From the NCBI GenBank assembly GCA_020073305.1, contig JAIQFK010000019.1, forward strand, positions 62,001 to 126,000: a stretch of DNA of 64,000 nt, in the 5' to 3' direction. Position numbers and translations under genes: made by a program. This DNA is from Terriglobia bacterium. GTDB taxonomy: Bacteria > Acidobacteriota > Terriglobia > Bryobacterales > Bryobacteraceae. Under the pieces are notes generated by a model. The model was not told where the DNA came from. It worked only from the letters and a program-made list of their open reading frames with translations, and searched no databases. Below, piece after piece: positions 9,097 through 17,089 of this stretch; position 1 is the first letter of the stretch; the number at the start of each line of letters is the position of its first letter.

Positions 9097-10487
9097 CACC
9101 CTTCGAAAGGGAGGTTAACCGCATCCGCGCGGAACGCCAGTTCTTCGCGCCTGGCTGCCCGGTTTTCATCGGACGATCGCCCGGGCGCCTGGACCTGATG
9201 GGCGGCAACGTAGACTATACGGGCGGACTGGTTTTTGAAGCGACGATCCGCGAGGCTACCTGGGCCGCGGTCCAGTTGCGCGCCGACCGGCGAATCGTCT
9301 TCTGGAACCCGCAGATGGCAGCGCGCGGTTGGTGGGACCGCGCCGAGTTCGACTTTGACGCCATGGCGGATGAGGAAACCGTCCGCCGGATGGTGAATTC
9401 GGATCCCGGCAAACGCTGGACCGCATACGTTCTTGGAATTTTCTATCTGCTGCGCCTGCGCTATCCTGAGGCAGTTCGGAACGGAGCGAACGTCTACATA
9501 CACTCCGACGTCCCGCTGAATAAGGGGGTCAGTTCGTCGGCTGCGGTCGAAGTTGCCGTCATGAACCCGGCGGCCCGCGCATACGGCATCAACCTTCACG
9601 GCATTGAGCTGGCAGCGGCCTGCCAGTGGGTGGAGAACGTGATCGCCGAATCGGCGTGCGGCATCATGGACCAGGCTGCAGTTGTGCTCGGTGATGAGGG
9701 CTACGTGCTTCCTCTCCTGTGCCAGCCTTGCCAGCCCCGCTCTCTCGTGCGGCTTCCGCAGGAACTGCGCTGCTGGGCTGTGGACTCAGGCGTCAGCCAC
9801 GCGGTCACAGGAATCGAATACGAAGCTGCCCGAGCCGCCGCCTTCATGGGTTACAAGCTTATCTGCGATTGGGAAGGACTGCCGGTTACGCGCGACACCG
9901 ACGGCAAGATCCCTCGCTTCACCGACCCTCGCTGGTGTGGATACCTGTCGAACGTGACGCCATCGGTCTTCCGATCGAAATATGAATCCCGGCTTCCGGA
10001 ATCCTTGGCAGGCTCCGCTTTTCTCCGCGACGGACAGTTTCACCCGGATCCCTTCACTTCGGTCCGGCCGGAGGTCTGCTACCGCGTTCGAAACTGCACC
10101 CGCTACGCCATCGAAGAAAACCAGCGCATCCAGTTGTTCGTCGAGTTGGCTCGTGGAGCAGCGGCGGAGGCTTCCGAGGACGCGTTCCGCCTCATGGGCG
10201 ATCTGATGGCTCAGTCGCACTACTCGTACACGGAGTGCGGGCTGGGCAATGACGCCACCGATCTGCTAGTCGATCTGGTCCGGGAGCAGGGAAGTGGTCT
10301 CTATGGTGCAAAAGTGACGGGCGGCGGTGCGGGAGGCACGGTTGCCATCCTGGGCCACCGGGACGCGCGAGATGCCTTCGATTGCGTGGTCGAGCGTTAT
10401 GCTGAAATTCGCCGCATGGAGCCGTACGTATTCGACGGCAGCTCGATGGGCGCCGACCGCTTCGGCGTCGTAGTGCAGGAAGGATAA
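9093..10487 (+). CDS. GHMP-family kinase (galactokinase-like)
   Basis: 464 residues from GTG 9093, overlapping the preceding stop by four bases. All three family motifs are visible: an N-terminal galactokinase-like signature G-R-S-P-G-R-L-D-L-M-G-G-N-V-D-Y-T-G, the ATP-binding P-L-N-K-G-V-S-S-S-A-A, and a C-terminal T-G-G-G-A-G-G. Galactokinase normally has G-R-x-N-L-I-G-E-H-T-D-Y; here E-H is G-N, so the sugar pocket differs and galactose is not a safe call. L-arabinokinase-like or other sugar/cyclitol 1-kinases are alternatives. It is cytoplasmic and probably phosphorylates the imported monosaccharide before or after transamination by the neighbouring DegT enzyme. Confidence 0.88.
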   Translation: MTPFEREVNRIRAERQFFAPGCPVFIGRSPGRLDLMGGNVDYTGGLVFEATIREATWAAVQLRADRRIVFWNPQMAARGWWDRAEFDFDAMADEETVRRMVNSDPGKRWTAYVLGIFYLLRLRYPEAVRNGANVYIHSDVPLNKGVSSSAAVEVAVMNPAARAYGINLHGIELAAACQWVENVIAESACGIMDQAAVVLGDEGYVLPLLCQPCQPRSLVRLPQELRCWAVDSGVSHAVTGIEYEAARAAAFMGYKLICDWEGLPVTRDTDGKIPRFTDPRWCGYLSNVTPSVFRSKYESRLPESLAGSAFLRDGQFHPDPFTSVRPEVCYRVRNCTRYAIEENQRIQLFVELARGAAAEASEDAFRLMGDLMAQSHYSYTECGLGNDATDLLVDLVREQGSGLYGAKVTGGGAGGTVAILGHRDARDAFDCVVERYAEIRRMEPYVFDGSSMGADRFGVVVQEG

Positions 10488-10490
10488 CAA

Positions 10491-11438
10491 ATGGCGACCA
10501 CCGCTGAAACGGCCGGACAAACCCACAAGGGACAGATGCTCGGCTACTTTACCCTGCTCGCCATGGCGTCCCTCATTTGGTCCGCGCAGGGCACAGCCGT
10601 GAAGTTTCTGGATCGCCAGATGGGACCCGTCGCGATTACTTTCGTTCCGTTCTACATCACTACCGTATTGCTGGTGCCGCTGCTCATTCGCAAGCGGCGG
10701 GCGAATCCCGGGGCCGCGCAGCCCACGTGGTCGGATTGGGGCAAGTTCACGCTCGCCGGCGTAGGCGGCCAGGTGCTGGCGCAGTTGGGCATGACGTGGG
10801 GAATCTACAAATCTCTCGCCTCCAACGGCGCCGTGCTCAACCTGATGATTCCGGTGATCACCGCGGTGCTCGCTTCCTTCATGCTGCGCGAAAAGTTGAG
10901 CCTGCTGCGTATTATCTCGCTCGGCATCGGCCTTATCGGCGTGCTCCTCATGTCGGTTCAGGATTTGCGCGAAAGCTCCTTCCTCGAAATGAAATACATC
11001 GCCGGAAACGGCCTGATTCTGATCGGCTGCTTCGGCTCCTCGTTCTACAACACCTATTGCAAGGGCTTGATGCGGCGCTTCCAGGAAATCGAGATCCTGA
11101 TCTTCAGCTACATCACCGCCTCGCTGGCCAGCGTGCCGCTGCTGATTTGGGTTGAGCCGTTCCATTGGAGCGTATTCGGTACGTTCGACTGGAAAGCCTG
11201 GGCCGCGTTTGCGTTTCTCGCGATCCTCATGTACGGCGCCTCGATGCTGCTCTTCTTCGCCGCGCTAGAGCATCTGGATGTGACCGTGGCTTCGGTTTCG
11301 CTCTATCTCGTGCCGATCTTCGGCGTTCTGCTGGCGGCGGTTCTTCTCGGCGAACGGCTGAGCACGCTGGCTTTGGTAGGATCCGGGATCGTTCTGGTGG
11401 CCACCATTCTCATCGTCAAATACGACACAAGTTACTAA
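10491..11438 (+). CDS. EamA/DMT-family permease
   Basis: 315 residues with about ten hydrophobic segments arranged as two EamA-type repeats (first about residues 20-155, second about 170-312). The second repeat ends in the typical VPIFGVLLAAVLLGERLS stretch. Start ATG 10491 follows AGGAAGG and lies three bases after the kinase stop. DMT-family members export or import small metabolites, sugars or nucleotide sugars by proton antiport or facilitated transport. In this operon it is the only inner-membrane transporter, so it is the candidate route for the monosaccharide released in the periplasm. Direction and substrate are inferred from context only. Confidence 0.9.
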   Translation: MATTAETAGQTHKGQMLGYFTLLAMASLIWSAQGTAVKFLDRQMGPVAITFVPFYITTVLLVPLLIRKRRANPGAAQPTWSDWGKFTLAGVGGQVLAQLGMTWGIYKSLASNGAVLNLMIPVITAVLASFMLREKLSLLRIISLGIGLIGVLLMSVQDLRESSFLEMKYIAGNGLILIGCFGSSFYNTYCKGLMRRFQEIEILIFSYITASLASVPLLIWVEPFHWSVFGTFDWKAWAAFAFLAILMYGASMLLFFAALEHLDVTVASVSLYLVPIFGVLLAAVLLGERLSTLALVGSGIVLVATILIVKYDTSY

Positions 11439-11440
11439 CC

Positions 11441-13501
11441 ATGATTCGTCTTCAATTCGCTGCTGTGTTGCTGATCGCAGGCTCCCTGTGGGGCGAGGAG
11501 CCGTTCAAGGTTGTTTCGACGGTTGACGCTCCGACCATTGCCGGCCGGCCGGTCCAGCTCGATTCCCAGGGCAAGCTTCTTCCATGGCCCATGCCTGAAA
11601 ACACCGGCTATTCTTACAGCTCACACTTTCTCACACAGTGGAAAATTCTCTGGGATCAGCACAACCGGCAGCGCTACCACTACTTTTTCTGCTGCTTTGA
11701 CTTCGACCGCACCACGTTCGAGATGCAGCCGGACTGGCACTGGGCCAACTCCACAGGCTATCTGCGCGCCATGTTGCAGGGCTTCATGGAGCGCCTCTAC
11801 CCGTATTCCGGTGATCCCAGCACCATCGTGTTCCTTCAGGATTTCATCGACTACGAACTTGAAAACGGTTTGACGCCTGAGGGCTACGCCTGGGATCGCG
11901 TGCCCTACGCCTCGGCCAATCCCGGAGACCGTCGCTATACCGGCTGGAGCCACCACGGGGAAGACTATATCGAGCCCCACGTGGTGGGCGAGGACGGTTA
12001 CGCGTATCTGCGCTTCTACGAAATGACGGGCAACACCAGGTATCTCGAAGCCGCCATCCGCTGTGCCGCAGCGCTGGTAAAGAACCATAAACCCGGCGAC
12101 GCGGCCAACTCGCCCTGGCCGGTGCGCTGCTATGCGCGAGACGGCAAAGTCGTGGGCCCGGGGATGGGCCCGTACTCCGCCAATGTCGTTGAGCCGATCA
12201 TGCTCTTTGACGAGCTGATCCGCTTGGACCAGGGTGACGTCGCCGAATACCGGCGAGTCCGCCAGTCGGCCTGGGAATGGCTGCACAAGTACCCGATGAA
12301 GAACAACGTGTGGGTGGGATATTTCGAGGATGTGCCCCCCCGGATGGAGAACATGAACCAGGTCATTCCGCTCGAATATGCGCGCTATGTTCTCCTGAAT
12401 CCGGACAAGGACCTGGAGTGGCGCGACAACGCGCGCAAGCTCATTCAGTGGGTCAAGACCACGCCAAAGTGGCCCAAGTACATCGTCCATGGCGCCACGG
12501 TGACGACGGAACAGGGCGACGGGAAGAGCTTTTGCTGCAACGCTCCCAACGAGTGCTGTGACAGCCACACGTCACGCCTTGCCGCTATCGAGGCTCTCTA
12601 CTACGCCAAAACCGGCGACGCCGCATATAAAGAGGAGGCGTTCCGTTCCTTCAACTGGGTCACCTACTTTCAAGGCATGCCGCCGGACGCTCACACCCCG
12701 TTCGGCAATCAATGGTGGTTCACCGACGAATTCGCCGATGGGCCGCGGCGCCTCATGGACGGTTTTTGGGCAGTTCCCGAGTGGGCTCCTGCCGACGAAT
12801 CGCACCTTCTCGGTTCCAGTTCGGTGGTCACCAAGATCGCGTACAGCAAGGGTTCAATAACCTATGCAACGTTCGATCCTTCATCCACCGACGTTCTGCG
12901 CTTGAACTTCGCGCTCGAGTCGGTGTGGTCCGGCGGCCACAAGCTGGCTCGGCGCGCCGATCTCCAGCAGGAAGGCTACACGTTGGATGACGCCACTCGC
13001 GTGCTTCGCATTCGGCACGACCGCTCACGGGACGTCGATGTCCAAGGCGCCGCAGCCGAGCCCGTCCCGCTTGTTGTGGACTTCGACAATCCGCACGTGG
13101 CCGCAAATTCCGTTTTGCGCGGAGAGTACCCCTCCGGCGTGATCGACTGGGGCAGGGGCCAGTGGAAAGTATGCCCGCCCGGAGGCCGCATGAGCACGTT
13201 CTCGCTGTGTGCTGCCGATTCGTCAGCCCAGAAAGCACAGTTCCGCTTTTTCTACCCCAGAATGCTGATGCGGGCCGACGTTTACAACCCTACCGCAAGG
13301 GAAATTGTGTTGACCCTGCGTGCCCCGGAGATGCGTGAGGTCACCTTCACCCTGAAGCCCGGCCAGCTTCAGCGCATCAAGACCGGCTGGATGAACCGCG
13401 CATCGGCGGTCAGCCTGGAAGCCGATGGCCTCTCCAGTCTCCGGTTCGACAACCTGGCTTACTCGCCATTTATCTGGGCGCGAGGAGACTGGTCCGAGTA
13501 G
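11441..13501 (+). CDS. Large six-hairpin glycosidase-like secreted protein
   Basis: 686 residues from ATG 11441, two bases after the permease stop (the open frame upstream runs through the permease gene out of frame and is not used). Signal peptide MIRLQFAAVLLIAGSLWGEE. Residues about 20-490 align with the two shorter paralogues: D-S-Q-G-K-L-L-P-W, YPYSGDPSTIVF, RYLEAAIRCAAALV, AANSPWPVR, LFDELIRLDQGDV and WVGYFEDV, with Cys pairs in FCCNAPNECCDS. Residues about 500-686 form a beta-rich C-terminal region (TLKPGQLQRIKTGWM) typical of accessory domains of glycoside-active enzymes. It is the last gene of the operon and convergent, 10 bp apart, with the leftward oxidoreductase gene. Probable periplasmic hydrolase or lyase; activity unknown. 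Confidence 0.85.
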   Translation: MIRLQFAAVLLIAGSLWGEEPFKVVSTVDAPTIAGRPVQLDSQGKLLPWPMPENTGYSYSSHFLTQWKILWDQHNRQRYHYFFCCFDFDRTTFEMQPDWHWANSTGYLRAMLQGFMERLYPYSGDPSTIVFLQDFIDYELENGLTPEGYAWDRVPYASANPGDRRYTGWSHHGEDYIEPHVVGEDGYAYLRFYEMTGNTRYLEAAIRCAAALVKNHKPGDAANSPWPVRCYARDGKVVGPGMGPYSANVVEPIMLFDELIRLDQGDVAEYRRVRQSAWEWLHKYPMKNNVWVGYFEDVPPRMENMNQVIPLEYARYVLLNPDKDLEWRDNARKLIQWVKTTPKWPKYIVHGATVTTEQGDGKSFCCNAPNECCDSHTSRLAAIEALYYAKTGDAAYKEEAFRSFNWVTYFQGMPPDAHTPFGNQWWFTDEFADGPRRLMDGFWAVPEWAPADESHLLGSSSVVTKIAYSKGSITYATFDPSSTDVLRLNFALESVWSGGHKLARRADLQQEGYTLDDATRVLRIRHDRSRDVDVQGAAAEPVPLVVDFDNPHVAANSVLRGEYPSGVIDWGRGQWKVCPPGGRMSTFSLCAADSSAQKAQFRFFYPRMLMRADVYNPTAREIVLTLRAPEMREVTFTLKPGQLQRIKTGWMNRASAVSLEADGLSSLRFDNLAYSPFIWARGDWSE

Positions 13502-13511
13502 AAGGGCAAGT

Positions 13512-14843
13512 CTAGACGATCTGCTCCTTATCGGCGTCCCACCGCACTTTCTTGTCGCGCTTGAAAGCCTCGACGGACATCAGCAGAGTCGCCGCTTCTT
13601 CGAAGGCGCGATCAACGCCGCAGCGGGGTGTCTCGCGGCTGTGCGCGCAGTCGATGAAGTTCTGCCAGTGGCTCGAGACCTCGAGTTCGCCGCGCCTGAA
13701 GGAATAGTCGGGCGGAACCACCGCCTCGGTAGGCGCAAGACCTGCATCCGTGGCTGCTTTACGAGCCTTGGCCCGCTTATCTTCATAGCCCGGCTTCCAC
13801 TCGCCATCATAGGTGCGGCAAAATCCCGGCGCCACCTCGAGCGTCGCATCGCGGCCGAGATACTGCGCCACTTCGCCGTTGTGCGTGTTATTGAACGTGC
13901 AGTTGAAAGTGACGGCCAGTTCCTTCTTCGGATAGTCGAACAGGACGTGCCACATGTCGGGAACCTCGCGGTCGCCTTTCCAGAAGTAGTTCCCGCCCTG
14001 GGTCACGGCTGTTTCCGGAATTCCCATGCCCATCACCATGTTCACGGAGTCCCACAGGTGGCTGAGCAGGTCGCCGGCGATTCCCGTGCCGTACTCCCAG
14101 TAGCATCGCCACATGAAGAATCGCTGCGCATCAAACGGCCGCTTCGGTGCGTTGGCGCTGAAGCGCTCCCAGTCGATCGTCCCCGGACCGGCATCTTTCG
14201 GCATCTCGTACTTGTCGTAATCCTGGAAGAACTGCCACTCCGGATACTTGCCGGTGCGATCAATATAGGTCCGCACAACCGGGACTTTGCCTAATATTCC
14301 GGACTGGAAGATCTCGCGCGCCTTCGTGAACGTGGGCATGCTGTTGTAGTTATGCCCCAACTGCATCACAACTTTGTTGTCCTTGATCGCCTTGCGCATC
14401 TTCTTGGCGTCATCCAGGCGCGTGCACCAGCCCTTCTCTACGTAAACGTCTTTCTTGGCCTCGGCGGCGCGGATTGTCATTGGTGCGTGCCAGAAATCGG
14501 GTGTGGCGATCACCACCACGTCGATGTCTTTATCCGTCACCACCTTCTCCCACTCGCGCACCACGCGCGCGTCTGGATTCTTACAATTCTCCTTGGCGCG
14601 TTTGATGTTGCCGTCGTAGAGGTCGCAGATGATCCGGATTTCAGTGCCCGGCACTTCCTCAAACTGTTTCATGAGAAAGTAGCCGCGCGTTCCGACCCCA
14701 ATGCAGGCGATGCCCAGGCGATCGTTCGGATTGCGCTGCGCGAGCATGGCGGGCGCTCCACTGAGTGCGGCGGTCAAACCCGCTCCCGCCACGGTCACAT
14801 TCTTCAGGAATTGGCGTCTCCCGACGTCACTTCGTTCGTCCAT
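13512..14843 (-). CDS. Tat-exported Gfo/Idh/MocA-family oxidoreductase
   Basis: 443 residues. A twin-arginine signal (GRRQFLKNVTVAGAGLTAAL) precedes a Rossmann domain (IACIGVGTRGYFLMKQF), the D-V-V-V-I-A-T-P-D-F-W-H segment and the catalytic E-K of this family (VYVEKGWCTRL). The large C-terminal domain contains the G-D-L-L-S-H-L-W-D segment that supplies the catalytic His/Asp. Tat-exported members of this family carry bound NAD(P) and include sugar oxidoreductases and alpha-N-acetylgalactosaminidase-like GH109 enzymes; which applies is not decidable. It is followed 28 bp downstream by a TIM-barrel isomerase gene read from the same direction but located upstream in the transcript, so the two form an operon. 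Confidence 0.9.
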   Translation of the reverse strand: MDERSDVGRRQFLKNVTVAGAGLTAALSGAPAMLAQRNPNDRLGIACIGVGTRGYFLMKQFEEVPGTEIRIICDLYDGNIKRAKENCKNPDARVVREWEKVVTDKDIDVVVIATPDFWHAPMTIRAAEAKKDVYVEKGWCTRLDDAKKMRKAIKDNKVVMQLGHNYNSMPTFTKAREIFQSGILGKVPVVRTYIDRTGKYPEWQFFQDYDKYEMPKDAGPGTIDWERFSANAPKRPFDAQRFFMWRCYWEYGTGIAGDLLSHLWDSVNMVMGMGIPETAVTQGGNYFWKGDREVPDMWHVLFDYPKKELAVTFNCTFNNTHNGEVAQYLGRDATLEVAPGFCRTYDGEWKPGYEDKRAKARKAATDAGLAPTEAVVPPDYSFRRGELEVSSHWQNFIDCAHSRETPRCGVDRAFEEAATLLMSVEAFKRDKKVRWDADKEQIV

Positions 14844-14871
14844 AAAACCTCCACTGGGCCTCGGCCCAGAT

Positions 14872-15774
14872 TTACCAGCCCATCGTCTTCCTTACGTACT
14901 CACGGCTCATCTTCAGGCTCTCGCGCAGCGGGCGCGTTGGCTGGAAACCGCGCGGATGCGCAAGCTCGATGGCTACGTCGCCGCCGAAGTTCACGTCGCG
15001 GAATGCCCGCCCGATTGCAGCGTAATCCATCGCGCCCTCGCCCATGGCTTCGGACCACACGCCATCCGGCTTGCGGTCGCGCAGATGCGCATACACAATC
15101 CGGTTGCCATAGCGGCGGATGAAATCGACGGGTTCAATGCCTGCGCCCTTCAGCCAGTCGAGGTCCGGTCCCAGCTTCACGTCCGCAACCCGCGTGAGCG
15201 TCCCTTTGAGGTCGTATTCATCGTCCCGAACCTCGTAAATATGATTGTGGAGATTCAAGACAACTTTGTTCTTCGCGCAAATGCCCATGAGTTTCTTGAC
15301 GATGTCAGCCTGCGCATCGAGTTCGCCGCTTGTCTTCTTCCGCGGTCCCGGATCCCCGACCGAAGTACCGAGCGTGCGGCCGCCAACCTGCGCCAGCCGG
15401 CCAATCAACAGTTCCGTTTTCTCGAGAATGGCGGTGTGCTGCGAGCGGTCGTACATCGCGCCTTCATGCGACATGCCAATGACCGGCAGCTTGTATTTGC
15501 GCGAAAGATCGCCAATCCGCTGGACGGCATCGTCAGGCAGTAGCGCCGTGCTCATCAATTCGATCGCCTCGATGCCGGCCCAGCTCATATCCGCGAAAAT
15601 CTGGTCGAGGATCGGATAGGTGTCGTACTTGGGCTGCGTGGCTGCGTAGACCCAAGGGTGCCCCGCGACGACCGGCTTTCTTCCCGTGCCCTGCGCGAAC
15701 GCTGTTCCCAGCACGCCGGGGATGAGTCCCAACATTCCACGCCGCGTTAGTTCGTTATGAGCTGAACAGGTCAT
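14872..15774 (-). CDS. Exported sugar-phosphate-isomerase/epimerase-like TIM barrel protein
   Basis: 300 residues from ATG 15774 (GGGAG four bases upstream). Near the N-terminus is a twin-arginine-like stretch T-R-R-G-M-L-G-L-I-P-G-V-L-G, so export is likely. The rest is an AP_endonuc_2/xylose-isomerase-like TIM barrel: E-A-I-E-L-M-S after strand 1, G-M-S-H-E, N-L-H-N-H (metal His), D-L-D-W, Y-A-H-L-R-D-R and a final I-E-L-A-H. This is the metal-binding layout of 3-dehydroshikimate dehydratase/IolE/hydroxypyruvate isomerase-type proteins. First gene of a two-gene leftward unit with the Gfo/Idh/MocA oxidoreductase. Such exported pairs are common in Planctomycetes and Acidobacteria but few have known substrates. 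Confidence 0.88.
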   Translation of the reverse strand: MTCSAHNELTRRGMLGLIPGVLGTAFAQGTGRKPVVAGHPWVYAATQPKYDTYPILDQIFADMSWAGIEAIELMSTALLPDDAVQRIGDLSRKYKLPVIGMSHEGAMYDRSQHTAILEKTELLIGRLAQVGGRTLGTSVGDPGPRKKTSGELDAQADIVKKLMGICAKNKVVLNLHNHIYEVRDDEYDLKGTLTRVADVKLGPDLDWLKGAGIEPVDFIRRYGNRIVYAHLRDRKPDGVWSEAMGEGAMDYAAIGRAFRDVNFGGDVAIELAHPRGFQPTRPLRESLKMSREYVRKTMGW

Positions 15775-15837
15775 CGGCTCCCTTATACGATATATTAATA
15801 TCCTGATCTCTGCTATGACTGCGGCTCTTGCCGGCAG

Positions 15838-17007
15838 CTACCGGTCTTCGCGCGCCAGTTGCGGGTCTGACGGCTGCTGGCCGCTGATCTTGCGCTCCAG
15901 CTCGTCCCGCGTCGCCTGCTTCAGCCGCAGGGCTTCGTCGAATGCCAGCTTGGCCTCCCCGCGGCGTCCCATCGCCAGGAGGACTTGGCCGCGTAGGTAG
16001 TGCACGCTCGAACTCCGCGGATCAATCGCCGCCGCGGCGTCCAATGCCCTGAGTGCCTCCGTATTCTTGGCCTGCTCCTTGTAGATCTTTGCCAGCCCAA
16101 AATGGGAGGTGGCCAGCCCCTCATCCAGGCGCACCGCCTCTTTGAAGTCGCGTTCTGCTTCCGGGATCTGGTCGAGGGCCAGACAGACGGATCCAAGCTG
16201 GTCGTAGTTATAAGCCACATCCGGCTCGATGGCGGCATCCTTTAGAAATTCCAGTTTGGCTCGCTCGAGATCGTTGCGCCGCCTGTACACCGTTCCCAGA
16301 AAGTAGTGCACAAATGGCAGCTTGGGATCGATGCGTGCGGCCTGCTCAAACTCGGCGAGGGCCTTCTCATCGTTCGCGTGCGCTACGTGAGCCTTGCCGA
16401 TGAACAGGTGTAGCTCGGCCGAATCCCGGCCAACCTCCATGAGACGCGCCGTGGCCTGCTGGTCAAGATCTGCCCGCCCGGCTTTGCCCGCGGCGATGGC
16501 CACTACATAAAGGTAATTGAGGTTCCCGGATTCCTGCGGCCACATGGGCTGGAGTGTAGCAACGGTTTTCTCGTATTGCTCCGTGAAGAAATAGCAGAGG
16601 CCCAGCAGGTAGCGCGCCTGTGTGGACTCGGGTTGATCCCGCAGAACGGATTCGAAAGGCGGGATGCCGTGCGGATAATCAGCCTGCCGGTAGTACGCCA
16701 GCCCGATGTTCAGCCGGATCCCCGGCACATTGGGCGCCAGCCGCTCGGCAGCCCGCAGTTCAGCCATCGCCGGTTTCCACTCACGGCGGCGCATGTAAAC
16801 GACGGCCAGATTGCCGTGTGCGCCCACGTTGTTCGGCTCGGCCTGGAGCACGTGCCGGAAAGCTTTCTCAGCAATGGCAAGGTCGCCGCGGCTGAGCGCC
16901 TGCTGCCCCTGCTCGAAAATCTGCCGCGTGTCAGCGGGCTGCGTTGCCGCCTGGAGTTGCCCGATCGCCAGCATCAGGGCCGTCCACGCGATCGCATGAG
17001 TTCGCAC
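15838..17007 (-). CDS. Secreted tetratricopeptide-repeat protein
   Basis: 389 residues if started at GTG 17007 (an adjacent TTG at 17010 is equally possible; no good ribosome binding site is seen). A short signal peptide (AWTALMLAIGQLQAA) is followed by roughly nine to ten TPR units of 34 residues with the usual W/L-G-Y-A-F-A-P pattern (for example AEKAFRHVLQAEPNN, then AHGNLAVVYMRRREW). There is no catalytic domain, so it is a scaffold or adaptor in the periplasm. Its start lies only about 25 bp beyond the terminator of the upstream TonB receptor gene, so it is either expressed by read-through or from a promoter I could not identify. Confidence 0.88.
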   Translation of the reverse strand: MRTHAIAWTALMLAIGQLQAATQPADTRQIFEQGQQALSRGDLAIAEKAFRHVLQAEPNNVGAHGNLAVVYMRRREWKPAMAELRAAERLAPNVPGIRLNIGLAYYRQADYPHGIPPFESVLRDQPESTQARYLLGLCYFFTEQYEKTVATLQPMWPQESGNLNYLYVVAIAAGKAGRADLDQQATARLMEVGRDSAELHLFIGKAHVAHANDEKALAEFEQAARIDPKLPFVHYFLGTVYRRRNDLERAKLEFLKDAAIEPDVAYNYDQLGSVCLALDQIPEAERDFKEAVRLDEGLATSHFGLAKIYKEQAKNTEALRALDAAAAIDPRSSSVHYLRGQVLLAMGRRGEAKLAFDEALRLKQATRDELERKISGQQPSDPQLAREDR

Positions 17008-17021
17008 CAATTTCAGTGTAC

Positions 17022-17066
17022 CGACAAAGAAAACGGCGGGATCGCTCTTGCGAGTGTCCCGCCGTT
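17022..17066 (-). terminator. Rho-independent terminator of the TonB receptor gene
   Basis: A perfect 10-bp inverted repeat (AACGGCGGGA at 17032-17041 and TCCCGCCGTT at 17057-17066) has an inner TCGC-TCTT-GCGA extension. In leftward reading it is followed by a T-rich tail (GTTTTCTTTG). It begins 24 bp after the receptor stop codon. This is the clearest intrinsic terminator in the window. Confidence 0.85.
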
Positions 17067-17089
17067 GTACGTTTAGGTCGCAGCCGGGG

